From positions 434,001 to 498,000 of the forward strand of contig NZ_JADQDB010000002.1 in the NCBI RefSeq assembly GCF_015694405.1: a DNA stretch of 64,000 bases. Direction: 5' to 3'. Under the pieces are notes generated by a model that was not told the origin of the DNA, searched no databases, and saw only the letters and a program-made list of their open reading frames with translations. This DNA comes from Pelagibacterium limicola (GTDB lineage Bacteria > Pseudomonadota > Alphaproteobacteria > Rhizobiales > Devosiaceae). The translations under genes were made by a program, and so were the position numbers. Numbering within the stretch: the stretch's first letter is position 1; each line of letters opens with the position of its first letter. Of this stretch, positions 1-8,370 are shown in pieces.

Positions 1-40
1 AGTGGCCATCGAACTGCTCAGGACTCGGGATCAGATCTGA
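1..40 (+). CDS. 3' end of a gene upstream of folK, probably folB (partial)
   Basis: Reading in frame from base 2, twelve codons (VAIELLRTRDQI) run to a TGA whose last base is the A of the folK ATG, giving a TGATG junction typical of translationally coupled genes. In alphaproteobacteria folB (dihydroneopterin aldolase) commonly sits directly before folK, and a charged C-terminus fits. The fragment is far too short to prove identity; this is an inference from position. Confidence 0.4.
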   Translation, partial: VAIELLRTRDQI

Positions 41-486
41 TGGCTCGCGCCATCCTTGCGCTCGGCGCCAATATCGGTGACGCGGCGGGGCAGATCGAGG
101 CTGCAATCGCGCGCATCGCGGATCATCCGAAGATAGCGCTCCTCAAGCGCTCGACAATTATCGTCACCCCGGCCTGGGGCGTTACCGATCAGGACGACTT
201 TCATAACGGCGCGGTGCTGATCGAGACCGACCTGCTCCCTCTCGAACTGCTCGATTTCTGCCTTGAGACCGAAAATGCGCTGGGGCGTGTGCGGACGAAG
301 AAATGGGGACCGCGCGTCATCGATGTCGATCTGATCACCTATGACCGGCTGGAAATGGCAAGCGACCGGCTGATTTTGCCCCATCCTTATGCGCGTGAGC
401 GCGATTTCGTGCTCGCTCCACTACGCGAGATTGCTCCGGACATTGCAGAGTGGCTGGTCAGCCGGCCAGCCACCGCATCACATTGA
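40..486 (+). CDS. folK: 2-amino-4-hydroxy-6-hydroxymethyldihydropteridine diphosphokinase (HPPK)
   Basis: This cytoplasmic enzyme transfers pyrophosphate from ATP to 6-hydroxymethyl-dihydropterin, the step before dihydropteroate synthase in folate synthesis. The 148-residue protein has the N-terminal LGANIGD start of the family, the TPAWGVTDQDDFHNGA segment near residues 43-58 and the HPPK signature WGPRVIDVDL at residues 89-98, whose two aspartates bind magnesium. Length is normal for the family. The ATG overlaps the stop of the preceding frame, so it is probably co-translated with folB. Its last 29 bases overlap the 3' end of the convergent ATP12 gene. Confidence 0.95.
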   Translation: MARAILALGANIGDAAGQIEAAIARIADHPKIALLKRSTIIVTPAWGVTDQDDFHNGAVLIETDLLPLELLDFCLETENALGRVRTKKWGPRVIDVDLITYDRLEMASDRLILPHPYARERDFVLAPLREIAPDIAEWLVSRPATASH

Positions 487-1234
487 CCGCAGCATCGAAT
501 TCGATCTTGCGCTTTTCGCGGCGCTTGGCGGCCTCGAAGTCCTCGCCCCAATGGGCAATCTGGTAGTCCTCGTCCACATGCGCAGCCCGCCAGGCCGTCT
601 CGGGATCGATGAGCCCTTCCAGCATGGCGATCGTGAGCAGGCCCGAACCCATAATGCCCGTCATCGAGACCAGCGCCGCTGCCGACATGAAATCGACCGA
701 AGCGAGAGAAATCTTGAGCTTTTCCTGCGTTTCCACCGGTTGCTCCTGGTGCAGGATCCCGACCGTCGGCCGGAAGCTGACCGAAAAATGGCGGGCGATC
801 TTGACGAGAACGCTGTCCCACACGTCTTCCTGCAACGCGGCCAATTCGCGTGGGGAGTCGGCGCGATAAAGGAGCAAGTCGTTTGCGGCATATTTGACGA
901 CCTCGTCGATCAGCGCTTCCCGAGCCTCCTCGCCGCCCTCGATAGCCGAATTGACCAGCCTGACGTGGGGCATCAGATCGGGATCGACATGCGTCCCCTG
1001 CCCGTCCCATTCGGTACGCATCGTCTCGGCCAACTCCCGTGACGCAACGGTCACCGCCTTCTTGGTCGGCGTCTTGATCTGCCGCCCGTCGAGCGTCACC
1101 GTATAGCCGCTACCGACCTGGGCGACGGCAACGATCTTATAGAACCGCTTGGGCAATTCGCGCTGCATGTGCTTTTGCGCGCGGCCATAGCCATCGTCGC
1201 GATGATTGAGGGCATCTTCGAGAAATTCGCGCAT
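458..1234 (-). CDS. ATP12-family chaperone for F1-ATPase assembly
   Basis: This 258-residue protein belongs to the ATP12 family, whose mitochondrial member binds the F1 alpha subunit during ATP synthase assembly. Alphaproteobacteria carry a homologue thought to do a similar job in the cytoplasm. Family hallmarks visible are RFYKIVAVAQVGSGYTVTLDGR near residues 30-51, the NDLLLYRAD motif around residue 118 and the tryptophan-rich C-terminal half. The start ATG overlaps the stop of the upstream HAD gene (ATGA), so the two are translationally coupled. The tail runs 29 bases into convergent folK. Confidence 0.88.
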   Translation of the reverse strand: MREFLEDALNHRDDGYGRAQKHMQRELPKRFYKIVAVAQVGSGYTVTLDGRQIKTPTKKAVTVASRELAETMRTEWDGQGTHVDPDLMPHVRLVNSAIEGGEEAREALIDEVVKYAANDLLLYRADSPRELAALQEDVWDSVLVKIARHFSVSFRPTVGILHQEQPVETQEKLKISLASVDFMSAAALVSMTGIMGSGLLTIAMLEGLIDPETAWRAAHVDEDYQIAHWGEDFEAAKRREKRKIEFDAAVNVMRWLAG

Positions 1235-1902
1235 CAGCCGAGCACCTCTTCTATGGCCGCATCGAGATCGGCGTAATCGTCGATGATGATGTGCGCACCT
1301 GCCTCTTCGAGCAGCGCGCGACCGTGATAGCCCCAGGTAACCCCGATCGTCTTAGCCCCGGCAGCGACGCCGAGTTCCATGTCGAAGGTTGTATCTCCGA
1401 TCATCACGGCACGGGACGGATCGATTGCGGTCTCGGCACAGGCGCGAAGCATCATGCCGGGATGGGGCTTGGAGGGATTGTGATCCGGGGTCTGCACGGT
1501 CACGAAATGGTCTGTGAGGCCATGAAGGTCAAGGATGCGCGAAACGCCGTGCAGCGCTTTCCCCGTAGCAATCCCGAGCAAGGATGTTTCCATACCGCGC
1601 AACCGGATCAGGGCATCCACCGCGCCGGCGTAGAGCGGCTCGTGCCGGTCGCCCTTGGCTAGCATCGCGCGGTAATGGCGCCGGTAGGTTTCGGCCAGCG
1701 CAAGCGCCGTCGGCTCGTCGCAACCGGCCAGCCGCCGCATGGCGATATCGAGCGTCAGCCCTATGACTGTGTTGGATTGCTCGCGTGTCGGCGCGGCCAA
1801 GCCGTGCTCGAGGAAGGTGGTCGCCATATGCTCGGCGATGATCGCGCCGGAATCGATCAGCGTGCCGTCCATATCGAAGACAATGAGGCGGGGCTGGGCC
1901 AT
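1234..1902 (-). CDS. HAD-family hydrolase, phosphoglycolate phosphatase-like
   Basis: The 222-residue protein opens with the HAD nucleophile motif FDMDGT (D10 and D12), has an all-helical cap after residue 20, then GIATGK (motif II), KPHPG (motif III lysine) and MIGDTTFDME (motif IV acidic pair). This is the layout of small phosphatases such as phosphoglycolate or pyrophosphate phosphatases; the substrate is unknown. The frame is open much further upstream, but the start at 1902 is chosen because it gives the normal family N-terminus and forms a TGATG overlap with the stop of the upstream rluC-like gene. Confidence 0.88.
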   Translation of the reverse strand: MAQPRLIVFDMDGTLIDSGAIIAEHMATTFLEHGLAAPTREQSNTVIGLTLDIAMRRLAGCDEPTALALAETYRRHYRAMLAKGDRHEPLYAGAVDALIRLRGMETSLLGIATGKALHGVSRILDLHGLTDHFVTVQTPDHNPSKPHPGMMLRACAETAIDPSRAVMIGDTTFDMELGVAAGAKTIGVTWGYHGRALLEEAGAHIIIDDYADLDAAIEEVLG

Positions 1903-2900
1903 CAGGCATCGTCCTCCGGATCGGCGTCCTGTGCGTCGTAGCGATTGGCGTCGAACCCGAGCGTATCGAAGGTCTGTTTCATATGGGGCGGCAGGGGCGC
2001 TGTGATGTCGAGCCGTTTGCCGCTGCGCAGCGGGATGGCAAGGCGTCGGGCGTGAAGATGCAGCCCCTTGCCCAGTTCCTCGGGACGCTCCCAGTTCCAG
2101 TTTTCGAGATTGAAATAGCGCGGGTCGTCGAGGATCGGCGTCCCGAGTTCCATCATGTGGACGCGCAATTGGTGCGTGCGGCCCGTAACCGGCTTCAGGC
2201 TCACCCATGCGAACTGAAGCGCTGCGCTGTCAGTGACCGAATAATAGCTCACTGAATGCTGCGCGCCTTCGGTACCGTTTTCCACCACCACCATCTGCTC
2301 GCCATCCTGCGTGGCCTGACGTGCCAGAAAGCAGGAGATGCGCCCCTGGCGCGGGGCGGGAACTCCCACCGTCACGGCCCAGTAGATCTTGCGTGCCGAG
2401 CGAGAGCGGAACACGGTCCCGAAATGGCTCGCCGCGGCGCGTGTCTTGGCGACCAGCAGGCATCCGGACGTGTCGCGGTCGAGCCTGTGGACGAGACGCG
2501 GCGGCTCGCCCTTCTTGTTGGGCAGCGATTTGAGCATACCGTCGACATGGCGCTTGGTGCCCGACCCGCCCTGCACTGCAAGCCCGTGCGGCTTGTTAAA
2601 GACATAGATGTCGTCATCTTCGTAGATAACGAGGGCGCGCAAAAAATTCGCGTCTTTCTCGTTGACGCGCGGCTGGCCTGTCGGCGCCGGCGCTTCGCCC
2701 AGCGGAGGCACGCGCACCAGCTGCCCGGCCGCGAGGCGAGCATTGGATTGCACGCGCCCACTGTCGACGCGGACCTGGCCCGAACGCAAGAGCTTCTGCA
2801 GCCGTCCAAAAGTCAGGTGGGGGAAATGCACCGAGAACCAGCGGTCGAGCCGCATGCCATCCTCGTCACGCGCCACCTCGCGCAATTGTACGCCACTCAT
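1902..2900 (-). CDS. RluC/RluD-family 23S rRNA pseudouridine synthase
   Basis: This 332-residue RNA-modifying enzyme isomerises specific uridines to pseudouridine. An S4 RNA-binding domain covers about residues 14-70 (RLDRWFSVHFPHLTFGRLQ). The catalytic domain contains VHRLDRDTSGCLLVAKT, where the aspartate of RLDRDTSG is the catalytic residue, and GRTHQLRVHM near residue 255. Length and order match RluC. It is flanked by crcB upstream (stop adjacent to this start) and the HAD gene downstream (one-base overlap), a conserved block in Rhizobiales. The exact target uridines cannot be read from sequence. Confidence 0.92.
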   Translation of the reverse strand: MSGVQLREVARDEDGMRLDRWFSVHFPHLTFGRLQKLLRSGQVRVDSGRVQSNARLAAGQLVRVPPLGEAPAPTGQPRVNEKDANFLRALVIYEDDDIYVFNKPHGLAVQGGSGTKRHVDGMLKSLPNKKGEPPRLVHRLDRDTSGCLLVAKTRAAASHFGTVFRSRSARKIYWAVTVGVPAPRQGRISCFLARQATQDGEQMVVVENGTEGAQHSVSYYSVTDSAALQFAWVSLKPVTGRTHQLRVHMMELGTPILDDPRYFNLENWNWERPEELGKGLHLHARRLAIPLRSGKRLDITAPLPPHMKQTFDTLGFDANRYDAQDADPEDDA

Positions 2901-3272
2901 CTAGATCACTCCTCGGGCAAGCCAGAGAGCGAGAGCAAGGCTCCCTACCGACCCGACGACCGAAAGAAGGATATATCCGGTTGCGGCAAACCACTCACCG
3001 CGTTGGGCCAGTGTGATGACGTCCAGGGAAAAGGACGAGAAAGTCGTAAAGCCGCCCAGAACACCAACCGCAAGAAGCAGGCGCGCCTCGTTGCTCCACG
3101 CAACCAGCGTCCGGCTCAAAACGGCAATCAGCACGCCCATGAGGAACGATCCTACGATATTGACGATAAGGGTCGCGAACGGAAAGCCGGCAATCGGTAC
3201 GAGGCGCCCCACGCCATACCGCGCCATGGCACCGACCGCTCCGCCGAGCCCCACGAGAAGAAAAGAATACAT
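2901..3272 (-). CDS. crcB: fluoride ion channel CrcB/Fluc
   Basis: This 123-residue inner-membrane protein with four predicted transmembrane helices belongs to the Fluc family, which exports fluoride as a dual-topology dimer. The N-terminal GGAVGAMARYG motif and the conserved GVLGGFTTFSSFS segment are both present. The frame stays open upstream, but ATG at 3272 is preceded by an AAGGGG-like ribosome site at good spacing and gives the standard length. The stop lies one base from the rluC-like start, so the genes are co-transcribed. No fluoride riboswitch was recognised in the 61-base gap to rarA. Confidence 0.93.
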   Translation of the reverse strand: MYSFLLVGLGGAVGAMARYGVGRLVPIAGFPFATLIVNIVGSFLMGVLIAVLSRTLVAWSNEARLLLAVGVLGGFTTFSSFSLDVITLAQRGEWFAATGYILLSVVGSVGSLALALWLARGVI

Positions 3273-3333
3273 TGCAGCCCCTTGGAGACATATCGGCGGT
3301 CCATAGCACCTTTGCGCCACGGGCTCCAGCCAG

Positions 3334-4662
3334 TCAGTCCTCGCTGTGTTTGGCTGCCCGAAGTTTTGAAAAGTAGTCGAGCCGCTTGCGGATTTCGCGT
3401 TCGAAGCCGCGCTCGACGGGCTGGTAGAAATCCTGCCGTCCGATCTTTTCGGGGAAATATTCCTGCCCCGAAAATCCCTCTGGCGTGTCGTGATCGTAGA
3501 TATAGCCCTCGCCGTATCCCTGCCCCTTCATGAGCTTTGTCGGAGCATTGAGGATGGTCATCGGCGGCATGGGGGAGCCGGTCTGCTTGGCGACCGACAT
3601 TGCGCCCTTGAATGCCGTATAGAGCGCATTGGATTTGGGCGCCGTCGCGAGATAGACGACAGCCTGCGCCAGCGCCAGTTCGCCCTCGGGGGAACCGAGC
3701 ATATGGTAGGCGTCGCGTGCGGCGACAGTGAGGGGCAAAGCCTGGGGATCGGCCATGCCGATATCTTCGACCGCCATGCGGATCAGTCGCCGGGCAAGGA
3801 ACATCGGGTCCTCGCCACCGTCGAGCATCCGCGCAAAGTAGTAGAGGGCCGCATCGGGATCTGACCCGCGCACGGTCTTGTGCAAAGCGGAGATGAGGTT
3901 GTAGTGCCCTTCCTGGCTCTTGTCGTAGATCGGCGCGCGGCGCTGAACGAGCTTGGTCAACCCCTCCCGGTCGAGCATATCCTCGGGGCCGGTGGCGGCA
4001 TCGATTTCTTCGATGAGCCCGAGCAGGGCGCGGCCATCCCCGTCGGCCAGCGAGGTCAAAGTTTCGCGGGCATCCACATCGAGCGGCAGGGCGCGTCCGA
4101 TTTCGGCCTCGGCACGCTTCGCAAGCGCTTCCAGATCCTCGCGCGAAAGGCTCTGGAATGTCAGGACCTGCGCGCGCGAGAGCAGCGCCGCGTTGAGTTC
4201 GAAGCTGGGGTTTTCCGTCGTCGCGCCAACGAGCACAACCGTCCCGTCCTCCATGACAGGCAGGAAGCTATCCTGCTGGGCGCGGTTGAAGCGGTGGATT
4301 TCATCTACGAACAGCAATGTGCGCTGCCCGGCGCGACGCGCGACGCGGGCCGTCTCGAACACCTTCTTGAGATCGGCCACGCCGGAAAAGATCGCTGAAA
4401 TCTGCTCGAACCGGTAGCCCGCGGCGTCCGCCAGCAACCGGGCAACCGTCGTCTTTCCCGTCCCCGGAGGACCCCACAAAATGAGCGACCCCAGCCTGCC
4501 CGACGCGATCATCCGCCTGAGCGTTCCTTCAGGCCCGATGATATGGCCCTGGCCGATGACGTCCTCGAGTGACTTGGGTCGAAGCCGGTCGGCAAGCGGA
4601 CGGTCTTCCCCTGCCTCGTCGGGACGGGTCGCCGGTATATCGTCGGGAAAAAGATCGGTCAT
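3334..4662 (-). CDS. rarA: replication-associated recombination protein A, AAA ATPase
   Basis: RarA (MgsA) is an AAA+ clamp-loader-like ATPase acting at stalled replication forks. The 442-residue protein has Walker A GPPGTGKT at residues 64-71, Walker B LLFVDEIHRFN near residue 120, the sensor 1 segment GATTENPSFELN and the C-terminal tetramerisation region ending in KLDYFSKL-like sequence. Length is typical. It lies 8 bases downstream of the Deg-protease gene on the same strand, so it is likely in the same transcript. Confidence 0.95.
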   Translation of the reverse strand: MTDLFPDDIPATRPDEAGEDRPLADRLRPKSLEDVIGQGHIIGPEGTLRRMIASGRLGSLILWGPPGTGKTTVARLLADAAGYRFEQISAIFSGVADLKKVFETARVARRAGQRTLLFVDEIHRFNRAQQDSFLPVMEDGTVVLVGATTENPSFELNAALLSRAQVLTFQSLSREDLEALAKRAEAEIGRALPLDVDARETLTSLADGDGRALLGLIEEIDAATGPEDMLDREGLTKLVQRRAPIYDKSQEGHYNLISALHKTVRGSDPDAALYYFARMLDGGEDPMFLARRLIRMAVEDIGMADPQALPLTVAARDAYHMLGSPEGELALAQAVVYLATAPKSNALYTAFKGAMSVAKQTGSPMPPMTILNAPTKLMKGQGYGEGYIYDHDTPEGFSGQEYFPEKIGRQDFYQPVERGFEREIRKRLDYFSKLRAAKHSED

Positions 4663-4670
4663 GCCAGCCT

Positions 4671-6068
4671 TTATCCGCTCACGAACGAGCGGATTATCCT
4701 CCCGCCCCGCTGCAAGGTGATCTGCCAGCCGCGAGGCCTCTGGCTGGCAAGGGATTCGAAGGTTTCAATATCACGTATTTCGGTGCCGTTGAGATTGAGG
4801 ATGATGTCCCCTTCGCGCAAGCCGAGCCGCTGCGCCGGGCTGGCCGGCGCCACCTCGATGATGGCGACTCCTGTTGCCGAAAAGCCGAGGCCGAAGGATT
4901 GCGCCAGCGCAGGCGTCAGCTCTGACACCGTAACACCGGCAAACCGCGTATCGCCGGAGATGACGGCCTGCCGAGCGCCGTTGGAGGGGGCCGTCTCAAG
5001 CAGTAAATCTATGATGAAAGATTGCCCTCCGCGCCGGACGTCGAGCGCAACCGTACTGTCCACGGGCAACAAGCCTATTCTGTAGTAGAGTGCCTCAGGA
5101 TCTTGAACCGCCAACCCGTCGATGCCCACGATAACGTCGCCCGAACGCAGGCCCGCGCGCGCTGCAGGACCATCCTGTGCGATATCGGTGATGAGCGCAC
5201 CCCGCGGCAGATCGAGGCCGAGCCCCGCGGCAAGATCGCTGTCAAGCGACTGGAACGTTGCGCCGAACCACGGGCGGACGATTTCTCCGCCCGAAGCGGC
5301 CGCGGTTGCGATGACGCGTGCCATGTTGGAGGGAATGGCAAAACCGATACCTTGCGAACCTCCGGAACGCGTGAAGAGAGCGGTATTGATGCCCACGAGC
5401 CTGCCGTCCATATCGACCAGCGCCCCGCCCGAATTGCCGGGATTGATCGCTGCATCCGTCTGGATAAAGAACTGATAGTCGGTGATGCCGACGCCGGTCC
5501 GCGCCAGCGCCGAGACGATGCCGCTGGTGACCGTCTGGCCCACGCCGAAAGGATTACCGATCGCCAGCACGAGATCGCCCACTTCGAGCCGATCCGAATC
5601 CGCGAACTGCGCGACAGGGAAAGTCCGGTCGGGATTGCGGATGGCCAGTGCGGCAAGGTCGGTCGCACCATCGGCCAAGACGAGATCGACCGGATATTCC
5701 CGGCCGTCCATCGTGGCAATGCGGATATCGATCGCCCCTTCGACAACGTGGTTGTTTGTGAGGATCAGTCCGTCCTCGCCCACGATCACACCCGAACCGA
5801 GCGACTGGGATTCCTGGGGCCGGGTATCGAAGAACGGCGAGCGTCCGAAGAACTGATCAAAAAAGGGATCGCCAAACATGCTCTGGCGTTGCTGGGTGAT
5901 GCGTGTCGCATACACATTGACGACCGCAGGAGCGACCTCGCGCACGACAGGAGCGTAAGAGAGCCGGATTTCTTCGGCATCAAGAGGAACGCGGCGTTCA
6001 GTTTGAGCCAGAGCGGGTGAGATGGAAAGCAGGGCAACAACGACCAGCGAAAGAGCACGAAGCATCAA
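4671..6068 (-). CDS. periplasmic Do-family serine protease, DegQ/DegP-like
   Basis: This 465-residue exported quality-control protease and chaperone has a signal peptide over residues 1-21 ending at ALA-Q. A trypsin-like domain carries the catalytic triad H107 (TNNHVV), D137 (GATDLAAL) and S213 (GNSGGA). Two PDZ domains follow, at about 255-345 and 370-455. Two adjacent ATG codons are possible; the first is given. Compared with classical DegP the N-terminal loop is short, so DegQ/DegS-like naming is equally reasonable. The promoter must lie in the 200-base gap shared with the divergent decarboxylase. Confidence 0.93.
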   Translation of the reverse strand: MMLRALSLVVVALLSISPALAQTERRVPLDAEEIRLSYAPVVREVAPAVVNVYATRITQQRQSMFGDPFFDQFFGRSPFFDTRPQESQSLGSGVIVGEDGLILTNNHVVEGAIDIRIATMDGREYPVDLVLADGATDLAALAIRNPDRTFPVAQFADSDRLEVGDLVLAIGNPFGVGQTVTSGIVSALARTGVGITDYQFFIQTDAAINPGNSGGALVDMDGRLVGINTALFTRSGGSQGIGFAIPSNMARVIATAAASGGEIVRPWFGATFQSLDSDLAAGLGLDLPRGALITDIAQDGPAARAGLRSGDVIVGIDGLAVQDPEALYYRIGLLPVDSTVALDVRRGGQSFIIDLLLETAPSNGARQAVISGDTRFAGVTVSELTPALAQSFGLGFSATGVAIIEVAPASPAQRLGLREGDIILNLNGTEIRDIETFESLASQRPRGWQITLQRGGRIIRSFVSG

Positions 6069-6124
6069 TTATCTCCGATATTTCCATTGCCCCCAAAGGT
6101 GGTATCTGGGAACGCGCAAGGCAA

Positions 6125-6140
6125 GTTACGAGTTCGTAAC
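6125..6140. promoter_or_regulatory. 16-base inverted repeat in the degQ-like/decarboxylase intergenic region
   Basis: GTTACGAGTTCGTAAC is a perfect dyad of 7-base arms around a 2-base centre. It lies 56 bases upstream of the protease start and about 130 bases upstream of the decarboxylase start. It may be an operator for either divergent gene or a stem in an untranslated leader. I do not recognise it as a known regulator site. Alphaproteobacterial ornithine decarboxylase genes can carry the speF leader RNA, but I could not confirm that fold here. Confidence 0.4.
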
Positions 6141-6268
6141 GCATCCACGAAAGAGCCTGGGCAAAGAATCGTCACACACCGCGTTTATAGCCCCAATTTG
6201 CCATTGCGAAGGTTGGCGTTGCGCCCTATACGTCCGCGCTTTCAACCTGCTTTATGAGGGTCCCGTGA

Positions 6269-7420
6269 ATGGACATTTCGCCCGCTCGCACTTATGCGGA
6301 CACCGCTGAACTGATCGCAACCGAAGAACCGGATTTCCCGAGCTTTCTGTTCTCTGAACGCCTGCTCGTCAACGCGATCAAGACGTTTCAATCCGGTTTC
6401 GATGGCCTGCTCACATACGCGGTGAAGGCGAACCCCTCCCCCCATATTCTCTCCATCATGCACCGCGAAGGCCTCAAGGCCTTCGACGTTGCCTCCAACG
6501 CCGAAATGGCGCTGATCGAGAAATATGCCCCCGGCGCGGGAATGCACTACAACAACCCGATCAAATCGCGGCGTGAGATCAAGCGCGCCTACGAAGAATT
6601 CGGGGTGCGCTCCTTCACCATCGATCACGTCGCCCAGCTCGATCAGTTGGCCGCCGTCGTCCCGCCGTCGGAAGACGTTGAGGTCACGGTCCGCTTCAAG
6701 GCCGGCAAGGCGCTGAAATCCTACGACTTCGGCACCAAGTTCGGCGTGATGGAAGACGGTGCCATCTCCATGTGCACGTTGACCAAGGCCATGGGCTATA
6801 CGACCTCGCTTTGCTTCCACGTGGGAAGCCAGTGCGAAGACGCATACGCCTATGAGCGCCACATCGCCGCAACCGGCCGCATCGCACAGGCTTCGGGGAT
6901 AGAGCTCAAGCGCCTCAATGTCGGTGGCGGATTTCCGGCCCCCTACATTTCGAGCTCCGCCCCGCCGCTCGAGGTCTATTTCGACACCATCCATACAGCG
7001 GTCACCGACACCTTCGGTTCGAACAAGCCGCAATTGATCGCCGAGCCGGGTCGCGGCCTTTCGACAGGCTGCACTTCGCTGCTCCTGCGCGTAAAGCACG
7101 TGCGTGGCGAACAATCGGTCTATCTCAACGATGGCGTCTATGGTTCGCTGATGGAAGCGATGATCCTCGAGTTCATGCCGCCTCTCCGCGTCTGGCGCGG
7201 CGACAAGATCGTGGGCGGCGAAACCTGGGACTTCAAGATCTTCGGGCCGACCTGCGACAGCTATGACGTAATGCCCCAGACCTTCCTCCTGCCCGCAGCG
7301 ATAGCCGAGGACGACTATATCGAATTCGGCCTGATGGGCGCCTATACCCAAGCCTCGTTGACCGACTTCAATGGCTTCAACCGCCGCGAGCTCTATTGGG
7401 TAAACGATATTCTGGTATGA
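6269..7420 (+). CDS. PLP-dependent ornithine/lysine decarboxylase (fold type III)
   Basis: This 383-residue enzyme of the eukaryotic-type ornithine decarboxylase family makes putrescine (or cadaverine) from the basic amino acid in the cytoplasm. K53 in YAVKANP forms the Schiff base with PLP. HVGSQC, the glycine-rich NVGGGFPAPY and EPGRGL phosphate-binding segments follow, and the active-site cysteine sits in GPTCDSYD near residue 328. Length fits the alphaproteobacterial ornithine/lysine decarboxylases. A GAGGG ribosome site precedes the ATG. Substrate preference between ornithine and lysine cannot be decided from sequence alone. Confidence 0.92.
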   Translation: MDISPARTYADTAELIATEEPDFPSFLFSERLLVNAIKTFQSGFDGLLTYAVKANPSPHILSIMHREGLKAFDVASNAEMALIEKYAPGAGMHYNNPIKSRREIKRAYEEFGVRSFTIDHVAQLDQLAAVVPPSEDVEVTVRFKAGKALKSYDFGTKFGVMEDGAISMCTLTKAMGYTTSLCFHVGSQCEDAYAYERHIAATGRIAQASGIELKRLNVGGGFPAPYISSSAPPLEVYFDTIHTAVTDTFGSNKPQLIAEPGRGLSTGCTSLLLRVKHVRGEQSVYLNDGVYGSLMEAMILEFMPPLRVWRGDKIVGGETWDFKIFGPTCDSYDVMPQTFLLPAAIAEDDYIEFGLMGAYTQASLTDFNGFNRRELYWVNDILV

Positions 7421-7534
7421 CGATCGCATAAATTATGACGCAAATGATTGCATTCGCTTAACCGCTCGGCCCACCTTCGCTTGAACGACATCGGTCCTGC
7501 TCCCAGTATCCCGCACCACCATGGGGGGGGCGGG

Positions 7535-7843
7535 ATGCGAAATTCCGGTCTTTCATTGCTGTTTCAGATCGTCGCGGCGGCGGGTATTGGCTTTGTCGGG
7601 GTGACGTTTGCAACCCAACCGCAAACCGCCATGGCGGTGGCACAAAGCGTAACAAGCACGGTCGCGCAGATTTCCGAGTGCAACATCAAGGGCAATATCA
7701 GCGTCAATACCGGCGAGCGCATTTATCATGTGCCCGGACAGCGATATTACAAGCAAACACGGATTGATCAGCTCAAAGGCGAACGCTGGTTCTGTTCCGA
7801 ATCCGAGGCTCTAGCTGCCGGTTGGCGGCGTTCACGGCAATAG
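7535..7843 (+). CDS. small exported SUNSET-domain protein
   Basis: This 102-residue protein has an N-terminal hydrophobic segment (about residues 6-35, signal peptide or anchor). Its C-terminal module, CNIKGNISVNTGERIYHVPGQ through GERWFCSESEALAAGW, is the SUNSET domain found on small secreted or nuclease-linked proteins of Rhizobiales, sometimes labelled ExoI. Two cysteines, C45 and one near residue 88, could pair. The start at 7535 follows a G-rich stretch that can act as ribosome site; an in-frame ATG 87 bases upstream gives an unlikely leader. Function is unknown. Confidence 0.75.
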   Translation: MRNSGLSLLFQIVAAAGIGFVGVTFATQPQTAMAVAQSVTSTVAQISECNIKGNISVNTGERIYHVPGQRYYKQTRIDQLKGERWFCSESEALAAGWRRSRQ

Positions 7844-7853
7844 TAGAAAAGAA

Positions 7854-7880
7854 AAAAGCCCGGGACGAACCCGGGCTTTT
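7854..7880. terminator. bidirectional intrinsic terminator between the SUNSET gene and rplQ
   Basis: An 11-base stem (AAAAGCCCGGG with CCCGGGCTTTT) closes a 5-base loop and has A/T runs on both sides. It sits between convergent genes and can end both the SUNSET-domain transcript and the long ribosomal operon. Confidence 0.9.
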
Positions 7881-7901
7881 AAATACTCCAGCAGGACCAG
7901 A

Positions 7902-8336
7902 TTACGCTGCGGCGTTCTCTTCCTCGTCATCGCGAGTGAAGTCAGCAGTCGGGCCAGAATCCTGACCCTTGGCTTCGACGTCGCGGTCGACGAATTCGAT
8001 GATGCCGACCGGCGCATTGTCACCGTGACGGAAACCGGCCTTGAGGATGCGCGTATAGCCGCCATTGCGGTCCTTGTAGCGCGGGCCGAGGATGTCGAAC
8101 AGCTTCCGGACCATCGATTCATCGCCGATCTGGGCAATAGCCTGGCGGCGAGCATGCAGATCGCCGCGCTTGCCGAGCGTGATCAGCTTTTCGACGATCG
8201 GACGCAGATCCTTCGCCTTCGGCAGAGTGGTGACAATCTGCTCGTGCTTGATAAGGGCCGCGGACATGTTCTTGAACATCGCCTTGCGATGCGAAGAGGT
8301 CCGGTTCAGTTTGCGGCCGGCTTTACCGTGTCGCAT
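7902..8336 (-). CDS. rplQ: 50S ribosomal protein L17
   Basis: This is the last gene of the ribosomal super-cluster. The 144-residue protein begins with the L17 signature [20 protein letters not shown] and continues with the [16 protein letters not shown] segment. A roughly 25-residue acidic, alanine-ending C-terminal tail ([12 protein letters not shown]) extends beyond the E. coli length, as is usual in Rhizobiales. It is 34 bases downstream of rpoA and followed by an intrinsic terminator. Confidence 0.97.
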   Translation of the reverse strand: MRHGKAGRKLNRTSSHRKAMFKNMSAALIKHEQIVTTLPKAKDLRPIVEKLITLGKRGDLHARRQAIAQIGDESMVRKLFDILGPRYKDRNGGYTRILKAGFRHGDNAPVGIIEFVDRDVEAKGQDSGPTADFTRDDEEENAAA

Positions 8337-8370
8337 GGTACTCTCCTAATTTCCTGTTCGCAGCGGAAGA

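Noticed and set aside
2256-3533. 425-codon plus-strand open frame across rluC-like, crcB and rarA
   Set aside because: It crosses three well-supported minus-strand genes and has a nonsense composition.
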